From Glaciecola sp964643575 (lineage in GTDB: Bacteria; Pseudomonadota; Gammaproteobacteria; Enterobacterales; Alteromonadaceae), in NCBI GenBank assembly GCA_964643575.1, contig CAZXTD010000107.1, positions 1 through 14,421 on the forward strand: a DNA stretch of 14,421 nt, written 5' to 3'. A model generated the notes under the pieces. It had not been told where the DNA came from. It worked only from the letters and a program-made list of their open reading frames with translations, and searched no databases. The translations under genes were made by a program, and so were the position numbers. Shown here piece after piece: positions 6,991-14,421 of this stretch (position 1 is its first letter; the number at the start of each line of letters is the position of its first letter).

Positions 6991-7508
6991 TGGCCTTTTT
7001 TGGATTAGTAGAAACAATTGATAGAGCATTGCAAAAATTACTAATTGGGCTGATGGCGATACTTTTGTTCGATGTGTCTTGGCAGGTATTAACCCGTTTT
7101 GTTCTAGATAACCCAAGCTCTTTTACAGAAGAGTTAGCGCGCTTTTTATTAATTTGGATTGGTTTGTTAGGCAGTGCACATGCATATCGTCATAAAATGC
7201 ATTTAGGCGTCGACTTTTTTGTTAAGTCCTTGCCGGAGCATATTGCTAGAGCTTTGAGCATTGCGGTGCAATTAATCACGATAGCATTTGCGATTGCCGT
7301 TTTGGTTTACGGAGGCGCTAAACTCATGCTGCTAGCCATCGACCTTAAACAGCATTCGCCAGCAATGAATATTAATATGGGTATTGTTTATATCGCATTG
7401 CCCTTAAGTGGACTTCTTTTGGCTCTTTTTGCGGTAGAACATATGCTTAAACCGCGCGATTACACAGAAAATAATAAAGTGGTTGAAGCCGGCAAGGAGG
7501 CTTTATAA
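6990..7508 (+). CDS. dctQ: TRAP transporter small permease DctQ
   Basis: A 172-residue integral membrane protein with four hydrophobic helices (about residues 14-32, 49-66, 85-110 and 125-148). It has the DctQ signature FTEELARFLLIWIGLLGSAHAYRH, which bears the conserved Glu/Arg pair, followed by HLGVDFF. The small subunit joins the large permease in the inner membrane and helps dock the solute receptor. The start codon overlaps the dctP stop (TAATG) and has AAGGAAG upstream. Its own stop overlaps dctM in the same way, so the three are one translationally coupled unit. The C-terminal tail is short and polar. Confidence 0.93.
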   Translation: MAFFGLVETIDRALQKLLIGLMAILLFDVSWQVLTRFVLDNPSSFTEELARFLLIWIGLLGSAHAYRHKMHLGVDFFVKSLPEHIARALSIAVQLITIAFAIAVLVYGGAKLMLLAIDLKQHSPAMNINMGIVYIALPLSGLLLALFAVEHMLKPRDYTENNKVVEAGKEAL

Positions 7509-8809
7509 TGGATATGACTATATGGATATTGCTTGCAAGCTTCGTACTTTTACTCATAGTTAATACACCGATCGCTGTTGCCATAGCCATTGCCACGGTA
7601 GCAACAATGCTGGTTACCATGGACTCAGTTGCCGCACTTACGACCGTTGCCCAACGTATGGCGACTGGCTTAGATAGTTTTGCATTATTAGCTATCCCAT
7701 TTTTTATATTGTCGGGTTATCTTATGGGGCAAGGCGGTATTGCAAGGCGTCTCATCAATTTTGCGATGGTTTTAGTCGGCCGCTTTTCAGGAGGTTTGGC
7801 GTTTGTAAACGTTATAGCATGTGCTTTATTTGGCTCTATTTCAGGTTCTGCAGTGGCAGCAACATCGGCCATTGGCGGGTTTATGATCCCCGCAATGAAT
7901 AAAGAAGGTTATAACAAGAGCTTCAATACCGCGGTAACTGTTACAGCCTCTACCACAGGCATGCTGATCCCACCGAGCAATATTCTGATCATCTTCTCGC
8001 TTGCCAGTGGCGGCGTTTCTATTGCTGCACTCTTTATGGCAGGATATTTACCAGGGCTATTGGTTGCTGCCGGGTTATTAGCGGTATGCGCCTACTATGC
8101 GCACAGACACAATTTACCTAAGGGCCTAAAATACAGCTTTAAAGAAGGTATGCACCACCTTGTTGCGGCCATTCCTAGTCTCTTTTTGATTATCATTGTT
8201 ATTGGCGGGATTATCGCAGGCTGGTTTACCCCAACAGAAGCCGGCGCTATTGCCGTGCTTTATGCTTTATTACTATCGGTAGGCGTGTATAAAGAAATTG
8301 CGTTTGCAGACTTACCAGCTATTTTATTAAAGTCGGTGCAAACCACAGCTATCGTTATGCTGTTAATAGGCGCGTCGGCTGCCATGTCTTGGATGCTGTC
8401 GTATGAGTTTATTCCCCAGCAATTCACGCAGTTTATTCTGACTCTGTCTGAAAACCCGCTGATTATACTATTACTTATTAATATTATGCTCTTAGTAGTC
8501 GGTACCTTTATGGATATGACACCCGCCGTGCTGATATTTACGCCAATACTTATGCCTGTTATGGCCGAAATGGGGATTTCTCCGGTTCACTTTGGGATAA
8601 TGATGATTTTGAATTTATCGATTGGTTTGTGTACACCGCCTGTGGGTAGTGTGCTATTTGTAGGATGTAGCATAGGTAAAACAAGTATTGGAGAGGTTAC
8701 TAAACCACTATTGCCACTATATGGCGCGATGTTTGTTAGTTTATTGTTGGTTACTTTTGTACCGGTTATTAGTGAGTGGCTGCCGCGTTTGTTTGGTCTT
8801 ATTTCTTAA
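7508..8809 (+). CDS. dctM: TRAP transporter large permease DctM
   Basis: A 433-residue polytopic protein of the DctM family, the sodium-coupled transport subunit. Motifs seen are AIPFFILSGYLMGQGGIARRLINFA, ACALFGSISGSAVAATSAIGGFMIPAM, TASTTGMLIPPSNILIIFSLASGGVSIAALFMAGYLPG, AGWFTPTEAGAIAVLYAL, FMDMTPAVLIFTPILMPV and NLSIGLCTPPVGSVLF. All are full length and intact. A near-ideal AAGGAGG ribosome binding site lies eight bases before the ATG, inside the end of dctQ. It is the last gene of the plus-strand arm; a hairpin at 8845-8872 follows. With DctP and DctQ it forms a complete importer, probably for uronates or their unsaturated derivatives given the neighbours. Confidence 0.95.
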   Translation: MDMTIWILLASFVLLLIVNTPIAVAIAIATVATMLVTMDSVAALTTVAQRMATGLDSFALLAIPFFILSGYLMGQGGIARRLINFAMVLVGRFSGGLAFVNVIACALFGSISGSAVAATSAIGGFMIPAMNKEGYNKSFNTAVTVTASTTGMLIPPSNILIIFSLASGGVSIAALFMAGYLPGLLVAAGLLAVCAYYAHRHNLPKGLKYSFKEGMHHLVAAIPSLFLIIIVIGGIIAGWFTPTEAGAIAVLYALLLSVGVYKEIAFADLPAILLKSVQTTAIVMLLIGASAAMSWMLSYEFIPQQFTQFILTLSENPLIILLLINIMLLVVGTFMDMTPAVLIFTPILMPVMAEMGISPVHFGIMMILNLSIGLCTPPVGSVLFVGCSIGKTSIGEVTKPLLPLYGAMFVSLLLVTFVPVISEWLPRLFGLIS

Positions 8810-8844
8810 GCCATATATAAGCTAGCAAGCTAGTATTAATCACG

Positions 8845-8872
8845 ATTCGTGCACTGGTATTAATGCACGAAT
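8845..8872. terminator. Hairpin between convergent dctM and antiporter genes
   Basis: The perfect nine-base stem ATTCGTGCA (8845-8853) pairs with TGCACGAAT (8864-8872) around a ten-base loop. It lies in the 86-base gap where dctM and the antiporter gene converge. There is no T-run, so a terminator role is probable only from position. Confidence 0.45.
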
Positions 8873-8895
8873 GTCATTATGCGAATAAGAGCGGG

Positions 8896-10713
8896 CTATT
8901 GTGAAGTGATTAAACTAATAACACGCCAGTCCTGCTTAGGACTAAGTTCTTTTTGTGAGGTACACACTCGCACTTCACCGTCGGGTAGAACACAGCAAAG
9001 TGGTATAAAGCGCCCTTGGTATTCTTGCTGATAGTCTTCAAAGGTAAAATTGGCGGTAAGCTTTGTGGTTTTCATGCTAGCACCTTTATTAACAAGCCCT
9101 TGCAAACGTCCGTAGGTGGCGTCTTCATTGAATAAACACAGCTTTTTGGTATACGACTCGTTGACTTGATGACTCGGCCTTAGTTGGTCTTCGTTATTGT
9201 TTAACGCCAACACCGAGCCTTTTCCCATTTCGTGCTCAAAGTGAAAGGTGACTAACGGATTTAATTGCTTGTAGGGTGACATGACCAGCACTCTGCCAAA
9301 TAGATCCGTATCTAGATGACGCGAAGCGTGTTCGGATATTGGGTTGCCAAAATAGGTCGGGATGCCGTCCATTCGGGCTAGGCCAATGGTTTCCCAGTTT
9401 GTATCGCTTAAACATACCGCGACATCTTGGCTTTGTAACTCCTTAGCAAACAATCGGCTAAACAAACCGCCGCCAAATATCAATAGTCCGTTTGGCTCGG
9501 GTTGACGAATACCCAAGTATTCAGCAATTTTAGATGAGGTAACGCTCTGCAGTACTACAGTGACTATGATAACTAAAAACACCATGGGTACTAAAATTTC
9601 AACTTCAGGGTAGTTGATCGCTTCTAGTTTGAGTGAAAATAGGGCAGATACTGCGGCAGCAACTATGCCCCGTGGTGCTATCCAACTTAGTAATGCAAGC
9701 TCTCGCCAATTGAGTTGGCTACCAAAAGAAGAAACTAATACAGACAAAGGACGAGCAACAAACAAGATAGCGGCCAACAATGCAATAGCGCCCCAGCCTA
9801 CACCCATAATCGCACTTAGCTCAATACGAGAAGCCAATAATATAAATAGGCCTGAAATTAGTAATACGCTCAATGTTTCTTTAAATTCTAGAACATCATC
9901 TACGTCTACATCTTTCATGTTGGCTAGGAGCATGCCCATAATCGTTACGGTGATGAGCCCTGACTCGTGCGCAAACACGTTTGAAATAGCGAAAGCGCCC
10001 AGCATGAGTGTGAGCACAGCTGTATTGATCAGGTAATGCGGGATCCAATGGTGACGAAGTGCTAGCCCCATTAAATAACCACTAATCGCGCCAATTAATG
10101 CACCCACCGACACGGTAATGACGAAGGTAAGCATTGAATGTTCTATCGCGTTTTGCGAGGACACAATATACTCAAATACTATAACGGCAAGCAGGGCNNN
10201 NNNNNNNGATGGGAAGGTATAATTATTGACCCAATCGGCGCCCTGCTTGCCGTTATAGTATTTGAGTATATTAGCGACTTTAGCGTTAGGGCGGACGGTG
10301 CGCAGCATTGGCACAATTACCGTCGGGCCAGTGACGGTCACCAAAGCTGCAAATAGAAACGACAGCTCCCATGAGATACCCAAAGAAAAATGCGTGATTG
10401 GCGCAACAACAAACATGGTAACAAGGGCACCAAGCGTACATAAATTGCGCACCATGGTGCCATGCCCACTTATATCTTTAAATTTTAGAGTGAGTGACCC
10501 TTCAAACAAAATGATAGCAACACACAGCGACACCACTGGAAACAAAAGCTCACCAAATAGGCTGTCTGCATTAATTAAGCCAGTAAGTGGACCAACAACA
10601 ATACCGACTATTAACAAGGGTAAGATAGCAGGCACTTTGATTTTAAAAGCAAAATATTGACAGGCAATTGAAAACAACCCGACCAAGACTAAGGGAATAG
10701 TTAAATCACTCAC
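8896..10713 (-). CDS. NhaP-type cation/proton antiporter, interrupted by an assembly gap
   Basis: An inner-membrane sodium (or potassium)/proton exchanger of the CPA1/NhaP type. The N-terminal membrane domain has FEGSLTLKF (70-78), VTVTGPTVIVPMLRTVRPNAK (the family's TDP-like region) and SWIAPRGIVAAAVSALFS. A cytosolic C-terminal part from about residue 410 begins NGLLIFGGG and looks like a degenerate RCK/TrkA-N domain. The start is GTG at 10713 with TAAGGA upstream. The reading frame crosses ten Ns at 10198-10207. On the N-terminal side of the gap, residues 151-168 (KYYNGKQGADWVNNYTFP) are not authentic: they are the antisense reading of a strand-flipped piece. The expected helix WEGIIIDPIGALLAVIVF is readable on the plus strand at 10209-10262. 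After correction the protein should be about 594 residues, and I see no other damage. Confidence 0.88.
   Translation of the reverse strand: MSDLTIPLVLVGLFSIACQYFAFKIKVPAILPLLIVGIVVGPLTGLINADSLFGELLFPVVSLCVAIILFEGSLTLKFKDISGHGTMVRNLCTLGALVTMFVVAPITHFSLGISWELSFLFAALVTVTGPTVIVPMLRTVRPNAKVANILKYYNGKQGADWVNNYTFPXXXXALLAVIVFEYIVSSQNAIEHSMLTFVITVSVGALIGAISGYLMGLALRHHWIPHYLINTAVLTLMLGAFAISNVFAHESGLITVTIMGMLLANMKDVDVDDVLEFKETLSVLLISGLFILLASRIELSAIMGVGWGAIALLAAILFVARPLSVLVSSFGSQLNWRELALLSWIAPRGIVAAAVSALFSLKLEAINYPEVEILVPMVFLVIIVTVVLQSVTSSKIAEYLGIRQPEPNGLLIFGGGLFSRLFAKELQSQDVAVCLSDTNWETIGLARMDGIPTYFGNPISEHASRHLDTDLFGRVLVMSPYKQLNPLVTFHFEHEMGKGSVLALNNNEDQLRPSHQVNESYTKKLCLFNEDATYGRLQGLVNKGASMKTTKLTANFTFEDYQQEYQGRFIPLCCVLPDGEVRVCTSQKELSPKQDWRVISLITSQ
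10165..10272. repeat. Perfect 33-bp inverted repeat flanking a 10-N gap
   Basis: Bases 10165-10197 are the exact reverse complement of 10240-10272. Between them are ten Ns (10198-10207) and 32 bases. The outer ends are AATATACTC and GAGTATATT. The left copy reads correctly as antiporter on the minus strand (ALLAVIVFEYI). The right copy, with the adjoining 32 bases, reads correctly only on the plus strand, so 10208-10272 is inverted relative to the gene. Confidence 0.95.
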
Positions 10714-10941
10714 TTCATGTCCTTACCAGTGATTCATTTCACGAAAGCGACCCTGAGTTGACCCATTATTAACCGTTGTAACAATAAGCAAGCCCCCCAT
10801 AATCGTGATACGATATTGATTGAAAACCTACACTAATATAATTATTGAGCTTTAGCTAGCATCGTATTGTGGCTGTCAAGATATAACTTTACGCATAGGT
10901 AATAAAAAGCATACGCAATTAGGCAAACGCGCCTGTTTTTT

Positions 10942-10955
10942 TTGATCCTGATCAA
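10942..10955. promoter_or_regulatory. Perfect FNR (anaerobic regulator) box
   Basis: TTGAT, CCTG, ATCAA is an exact match to the FNR consensus TTGAT-N4-ATCAA. Its centre lies about 52 bases before the ATG of the 49-codon membrane protein gene, a distance that suits activation of that gene with a short leader. A candidate -10, TAAAAT, is at 10971-10976. The other gene facing the region, the antiporter, starts more than 220 bases away. Confidence 0.8.
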
Positions 10956-11000
10956 GTAATATTCACGCTCTAAAATTTTACGTGTTTTGAGGTTTAATAT

Positions 11001-11150
11001 ATGGGTAATAATACTGGCGAAAATGCACATGGCGATGCAGAGTTTAAAGAAGTATTCAACTGGTGGTATTTTGTTGGTATCGTCGCCGCGCTAGTAGCGT
11101 TTCCTTTACTTCACATTTTGGCTTGGGTCGGTCGCATTATCTTTTTATAA
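11001..11150 (+). CDS. Small single-pass membrane protein (49 aa), probably FNR-controlled
   Basis: A short gene of 49 codons with a good GAGG ribosome binding site eight bases before the ATG and TAA at 11148-11150. The N-terminal 20 residues are polar and acidic (MGNNTGENAHGDAEFKEVFN). One hydrophobic helix follows (about 21-44), starting WWYFVGIVAALVAFPLLHIL and ending WVGRIIFL. The aromatic Trp-Trp-Tyr belt at the membrane edge is typical of small inner-membrane proteins. I do not recognise a named family. The perfect FNR box upstream suggests expression at low oxygen, so a partner in respiration, as for small oxidase subunits, is one possibility. It precedes apt by 78 bases on the same strand. 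Confidence 0.75.
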   Translation: MGNNTGENAHGDAEFKEVFNWWYFVGIVAALVAFPLLHILAWVGRIIFL

Positions 11151-11228
11151 GATTGCACAAGTAAACGGCATTAATTTTAGTGCTGTTTGTATCGCTTAAG
11201 TAAAACAAGAAACACAAAAGGACTAAAT

Positions 11229-11765
11229 GTGTCACAAGAATTAATTAAAAATGCCGTCACTACCATTGTAGACTACCCAAAGCCGGGTATCCTATTTAGG
11301 GACGTCACAAGCGTGCTTCAACAGCACGATGCTTTTCAAGCCTGTATCGACTTACTAAAAAGTCAGTACGCTCACCTAACATTCGACAAAATTGTCGGTA
11401 CTGAAGCCCGTGGTTTTTTATTTGGTGCGCCACTCGCATTAGAGCTAGGCGTGGGCTTCGTGCCTGTGCGTAAGCCTAAAAAATTGCCTCGTGAAGTTAT
11501 TTCAGAGTCGTATGAGCTTGAATACGGCACCGACGTGTTAGAAATTCACAAAGATGCGATTAGCCCAGGCGACCGTGTACTCATGATAGACGATTTACTC
11601 GCAACTGGCGGCACAATGGTCGCAACAGCTAATCTTATTCGCCGCTTAGGTGGTGTTGTTGAGCACGCGGGTTTTATCATTTCGTTGCCCGACATTGGCG
11701 GCGAGCGCAAATTAAAAGCAGCAGACATAACCCCTTATTGCGTGTGCGAATTTGACGGAGATTAG
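11229..11765 (+). CDS. apt: Adenine phosphoribosyltransferase
   Basis: This cytoplasmic purine-salvage enzyme joins adenine to PRPP to give AMP. The protein has 178 residues from the GTG at 11229. That start is chosen because AAAAGGA lies six bases before it and the sequence SQELIKNAVTTIVDYPKPGILFRDVTSVL matches the family's usual N-terminus. An in-frame ATG at 11187 would add 14 atypical residues. Key motifs are GTEARGFLFGAPLA, FVPVRKPKKLPRE and YELEYGTDVLEIH for adenine binding and the flexible loop, and the PRPP-binding VLMIDDLLATGGTM. Gene order apt-dnaX-ybaB is the usual gammaproteobacterial arrangement. dnaX begins six bases after the stop, so the two are probably cotranscribed. Confidence 0.95.
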   Translation: MSQELIKNAVTTIVDYPKPGILFRDVTSVLQQHDAFQACIDLLKSQYAHLTFDKIVGTEARGFLFGAPLALELGVGFVPVRKPKKLPREVISESYELEYGTDVLEIHKDAISPGDRVLMIDDLLATGGTMVATANLIRRLGGVVEHAGFIISLPDIGGERKLKAADITPYCVCEFDGD

Positions 11766-11771
11766 TCAGCT

Positions 11772-14243
11772 ATGAGCTATCAGGTTCTTGCGAGAAAGTG
11801 GCGTCCGCAAACATTTTCAGAGCTAGTTGGGCAGCAACATGTTGTTGATGCAATTACCAATGCGCTCGAAAATGACAAGCTGCACCATGCCTACTTATTT
11901 ACCGGAACGCGAGGCGTAGGTAAAACCACGATTGCGCGTATTTTCTCAAAGAGCTTGAACTGCGAACAAGGGCAAAGCGCAAACCCTTGTGGCAAGTGCG
12001 CAACTTGTGTCGACATCAGTGACGGTCGCTACGTTGATTTGCTTGAAATTGATGCTGCATCACGCACAAAAGTAGAAGATACCAGAGAACTTCTTGATAA
12101 CGTTCAATATCGTCCTACTCGCGGAAAGTACAAAGTTTATCTAATAGATGAAGTGCACATGTTGTCTAAGCACAGCTTTAACGCCTTGCTAAAGACGCTT
12201 GAAGAGCCGCCAGAGCATGTCAAATTTTTGCTTGCTACGACCGATCCGCAAAAGCTACCGGTGACGGTTTTATCGCGTTGTCTGCAATTTAGCCTTAAGG
12301 CACTTACAAAAGAGCAAATTCAAGGGCATTTGCAAACGATTCTCGAAAAAGAAAGCATTCACTTTGAGTTACCTGCTCTTACGCAAATTGCCAGAGCAGC
12401 GCAAGGCAGTATTAGGGATTCTCTGAGCCTGACTGACCAAGCCATTGCGCAAGGTAATAACCAAGTTAACTTAGCAACGGTTGTAAGCATGCTAGGTTTG
12501 CTCAATAAAAATCATATCTTAAAATTAGTCAAGTATGTGTGTGAGCGCGACAGTGAAAAAGCCTTTGCTCAATTGGACGATATTTGTTCTAGCTCGCCCG
12601 ATTACCCTCAAGTGTTGTCACAAGTGTTAGGGCTGTTGCATCAAATAGCGCTAACGCAAGTGGTGCCAGAGGTTTGTAAATTAGAAAGCGATTCAGCAAA
12701 AGGCGTTTATACACTGGCCAAAGCATTATCCAAAGAGCAGGTGCAAATTTTGTATCAAATAGGGCTTAACGGTAAGCGTGATTTACCTCATGCACCCGAC
12801 GCTCGCACTGGTTTAGAGATGACTGTGCTCAGAATGTTAGCCTTTACGCCGGCGCAAACGATAGAGTTAGATGTTGATGCGCTAATAAGCGATGAGCATG
12901 CTAATTTGCCAGAGCCTTCTGTGATAGAAGCTGACGTATCTGGCGGTTTAGCACCTAGTAATCAAGGACAAAGCAATCAAGGACAAAGTAATCAAGGCCT
13001 CAATACTGCTGAAACAACGATTGAGCCTAAAGATACTAATGATGAACATCAGCAAGCCCCCAAATTAGTTACTGAAAATGTCGCTTTAGAAACAGACGTA
13101 AACGCTCAAGAAGAACCTTCGATTGATGCTGCGACTGCCGTTGATAGTCAACCGATGCGAAGCGAATTGGAATCGCAAGAGCCTACAAACAATACATCAA
13201 CACAAAATGTGTCAGCGCAAGATGAACCTGTTCAAAGTGATTCAACGCAGAGTGCTTCAGTGCAATACCCAGCAGCAAATCACCAGATTAATTTAGCTTC
13301 TCAAAATGATACTGCAGAAGCACTGGAATCTTCATCAAAGGTAGAAGACACAACCGAAGACTCGCAACAAGCTACACAAATTACCCAACAACAAGCCCCA
13401 TCGGCAGACGAACCGATCCCAATGGTCGACGATATGTTTGGTGACGCGCCACCTGCTCACCATTTTGAAGACGAGCAAGCTCTAGATTATCACGCACAAA
13501 ATAGTGCACAGCTCGACTACGCAGACGCTCAGCAACATAACGCGCCATTATTTGACCAGCCGACAAGCACGCAGCCAACACCAAGTGAGGCTGCTACGGC
13601 GCACGAAAACAACCAAGAAGCGAAAGCCGATGATGACGACTCTGACAACACGCTTGCGTTAATAGAAAACAGCAAAAAACTGCGAGCGATGCGCGCTGAA
13701 CAAGAGGAAGCTTCCGGAAAAAAGCCTGAACAAGAAGCTAACACTGCAACACAAGACGCGGTGAAAACGCACTATCGCCTAGGTGATGAGTTTACTGAGT
13801 TTGCAAGCACTGCAATGGCAAAATCGCTCCCTGCATTTTTAGAAGATGGCGCTAAGTTGACCCTTGCTGCTCAGGTAGACCAGTGGAGTGCATTTGTCGA
13901 TAGCACAGGCTTACAAGCACTTACGCGTCAATTGCTTATACATGCAAATTGCTCACAAATAGCCAATCCTTTAGTGATAAAAATTGAGCAAGAAGTATCT
14001 CACCTTGCAGAAGAGGCAATACTCGAACGAGTGCAAAACACCCTAAGTGATTTGTTTGACGAAAACGTAGAAGTTAAAATTGAGTATGGCAGCGTAGCGG
14101 ATACTCCGTTTCAGATTCAAACGCGCATATCTGATATGCGTCAACAGCATGCCGAATATGTTGTAGATACCGACCCCGCCATACAAGAGTTAGTGAAAGC
14201 TTTTGATGCGTCAATCGTTAAAGACAGCATAGAGGTAAGATAG
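11772..14243 (+). CDS. dnaX: DNA polymerase III subunits tau and gamma
   Basis: The clamp-loader ATPase of the replicative polymerase, 823 residues as tau. Domain I has Walker A GTRGVGKT (45-52), a four-cysteine zinc module (Cys64, 73, 76, 79), Walker B LIDEVHM (124-130), and the SRC motif (168-170) with the trans-acting Arg. The AAA+ lid and oligomerisation domain run to about residue 370. An unusually long acidic, Gln/Ser/Thr-rich linker spans about 375-665, including three copies of NQGQS. The conserved tau C-terminal domain, which contacts the polymerase and helicase, follows from about 670. E. coli tau is 643 residues, and the extra length here is the linker. A -1 frameshift site at 13718-13724 predicts a 652-residue gamma. 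It lies between apt and ybaB. Confidence 0.97.
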   Translation: MSYQVLARKWRPQTFSELVGQQHVVDAITNALENDKLHHAYLFTGTRGVGKTTIARIFSKSLNCEQGQSANPCGKCATCVDISDGRYVDLLEIDAASRTKVEDTRELLDNVQYRPTRGKYKVYLIDEVHMLSKHSFNALLKTLEEPPEHVKFLLATTDPQKLPVTVLSRCLQFSLKALTKEQIQGHLQTILEKESIHFELPALTQIARAAQGSIRDSLSLTDQAIAQGNNQVNLATVVSMLGLLNKNHILKLVKYVCERDSEKAFAQLDDICSSSPDYPQVLSQVLGLLHQIALTQVVPEVCKLESDSAKGVYTLAKALSKEQVQILYQIGLNGKRDLPHAPDARTGLEMTVLRMLAFTPAQTIELDVDALISDEHANLPEPSVIEADVSGGLAPSNQGQSNQGQSNQGLNTAETTIEPKDTNDEHQQAPKLVTENVALETDVNAQEEPSIDAATAVDSQPMRSELESQEPTNNTSTQNVSAQDEPVQSDSTQSASVQYPAANHQINLASQNDTAEALESSSKVEDTTEDSQQATQITQQQAPSADEPIPMVDDMFGDAPPAHHFEDEQALDYHAQNSAQLDYADAQQHNAPLFDQPTSTQPTPSEAATAHENNQEAKADDDDSDNTLALIENSKKLRAMRAEQEEASGKKPEQEANTATQDAVKTHYRLGDEFTEFASTAMAKSLPAFLEDGAKLTLAAQVDQWSAFVDSTGLQALTRQLLIHANCSQIANPLVIKIEQEVSHLAEEAILERVQNTLSDLFDENVEVKIEYGSVADTPFQIQTRISDMRQQHAEYVVDTDPAIQELVKAFDASIVKDSIEVR
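12957..12998 (+). repeat. 15-bp tandem repeat in the dnaX linker
   Basis: Nearly three copies of AGTAATCAAGGACAA run in tandem: the second copy differs at one base and the third is cut to 12 bases. In frame they encode Ser-Asn-Gln-Gly-Gln repeats in the disordered linker. Because the unit is a multiple of three, copy-number change would not break the gene. Confidence 0.9.
13703..13729 (+). promoter_or_regulatory. Programmed -1 frameshift site making the gamma subunit
   Basis: The heptamer A AAA AAG (13718-13724) sits in the same codon phase as in E. coli dnaX. A slip of one base gives GCC then TGA (13727-13729), so translation ends after one extra residue. A Shine-Dalgarno-like AGAGGAAG (13703-13710) lies just upstream, matching the stimulator position in E. 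coli. I could not see a convincing downstream stem-loop. Confidence 0.82.
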
Positions 14244-14367
14244 CTCAATATAATTGGGTTTTTGTGAACTTGAATTGTTTAGCTCAGTCCCAATATCACT
14301 AAGTACGAACAGACTAATAATCCGGTTATTCGGCAAGTAAAATATTTATACAAATTGTGAGGTTGAT

Positions 14368-14421
14368 ATGTTTAAAGGTGGCATGGGCAATATGATGAAA
14401 CAAGCCCAACAAATGCAAGCA
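14368..14421 (+). CDS. ybaB: YbaB/EbfC nucleoid-associated protein, first 18 codons
   Basis: The start MFKGGMGNMMKQAQQMQA matches the conserved N-terminus of the YbaB/EbfC family, small DNA-binding proteins usually encoded between dnaX and recR. A GAGG ribosome binding site lies five bases before the ATG. The gene runs off the window. The 124 bases between dnaX and this start hold no clear terminator. Confidence 0.9.
   Translation, partial: MFKGGMGNMMKQAQQMQA

Noticed and set aside
9614..10036. 140-codon plus-strand reading frame antisense to the antiporter gene
   Set aside because: It lacks family motifs and a ribosome binding site and is explained as a shadow of the minus-strand membrane protein.
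10138..10356. Plus-strand reading frame containing WEGIIIDPIG
   Set aside because: The peptide is real antiporter sequence but lies on the flipped contig end. The frame as a whole is an artefact of the strand switch, not a gene.
10921..10943. AGGC/GCCT hairpin followed by eight Ts, a possible terminator
   Set aside because: The stem is only four base pairs, no plus-strand gene lies upstream for it to end, and its T-run adjoins the FNR box.
10842..11030. 62-codon minus-strand reading frame
   Set aside because: It overlaps the FNR box and the start of the better supported 49-codon gene on the other strand and has no recognisable family.
13673..13680. C AAA AAA C as an alternative dnaX slippery site
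   Set aside because: The first base breaks the X-XXY-YYZ pattern, so slippage should be weaker than at the A AAA AAG 45 bases later.

Overview
The window looks like chromosomal DNA from a marine gammaproteobacterium of the Alteromonadales, resembling Alteromonas, Paraglaciecola or Glaciecola. Three things point there: moderate to low GC by eye, the conserved apt-dnaX-ybaB gene order, and a small locus for uronic-acid polysaccharides next to an rRNA operon end. The genus is inferred from gene content only.

Layout. Positions 1-106 hold the 3' end of a 5S rRNA gene and a strong, nearly symmetric terminator. A short unknown gene (123-332, minus) follows. Next come two plus-strand genes: a rhomboid-family intramembrane protease and a DTW-domain tRNA-modifying enzyme. 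From 1738 to 8809 there are two divergent arms of a uronate locus. The minus-strand arm encodes, in transcription order, a GH105 lipoprotein, a KduD-like dehydrogenase and an exported alginate-lyase-fold polysaccharide lyase. The plus-strand arm encodes a complete TRAP transporter (DctP, DctQ, DctM) with one-base stop/start overlaps. Between the arms lies an 80-codon C-terminal remnant of kduI. A 21-bp palindrome before the GH105 gene has a 16/21-matching copy before dctP, which suggests one repressor controls both arms. The proposed route is: lyase makes unsaturated oligouronides, GH105 removes the unsaturated terminal uronate, TRAP imports acidic sugars, and KduD makes 2-keto-3-deoxygluconate. 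The kduI step appears broken here and must be supplied elsewhere.

From 8896 to 10713 lies an NhaP-type cation/proton antiporter gene on the minus strand. It is interrupted by ten Ns flanked by a perfect 33-bp inverted repeat. One contig end has switched strand at a short inverted repeat, AATATACTC / GAGTATATT, inside the gene. The authentic transmembrane peptide is readable on the plus strand beside the gap. This is either an assembly or amplification chimera or a real 75-bp in-frame micro-inversion.

From 10942 to the end, a perfect FNR box precedes a 49-codon single-pass membrane protein gene. Then come apt, dnaX and the first 18 codons of ybaB. The dnaX gene carries an A AAA AAG slippery heptamer in the E. 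coli phase, with a -1-frame stop one codon later. This predicts a 652-residue gamma product beside the 823-residue tau.

I saw no tRNA genes, insertion sequences, CRISPR arrays or prophage genes. The most useful leads are the shared operator, the broken kduI, the FNR-controlled small protein, the tau/gamma frameshift site and the strand-switched antiporter segment.
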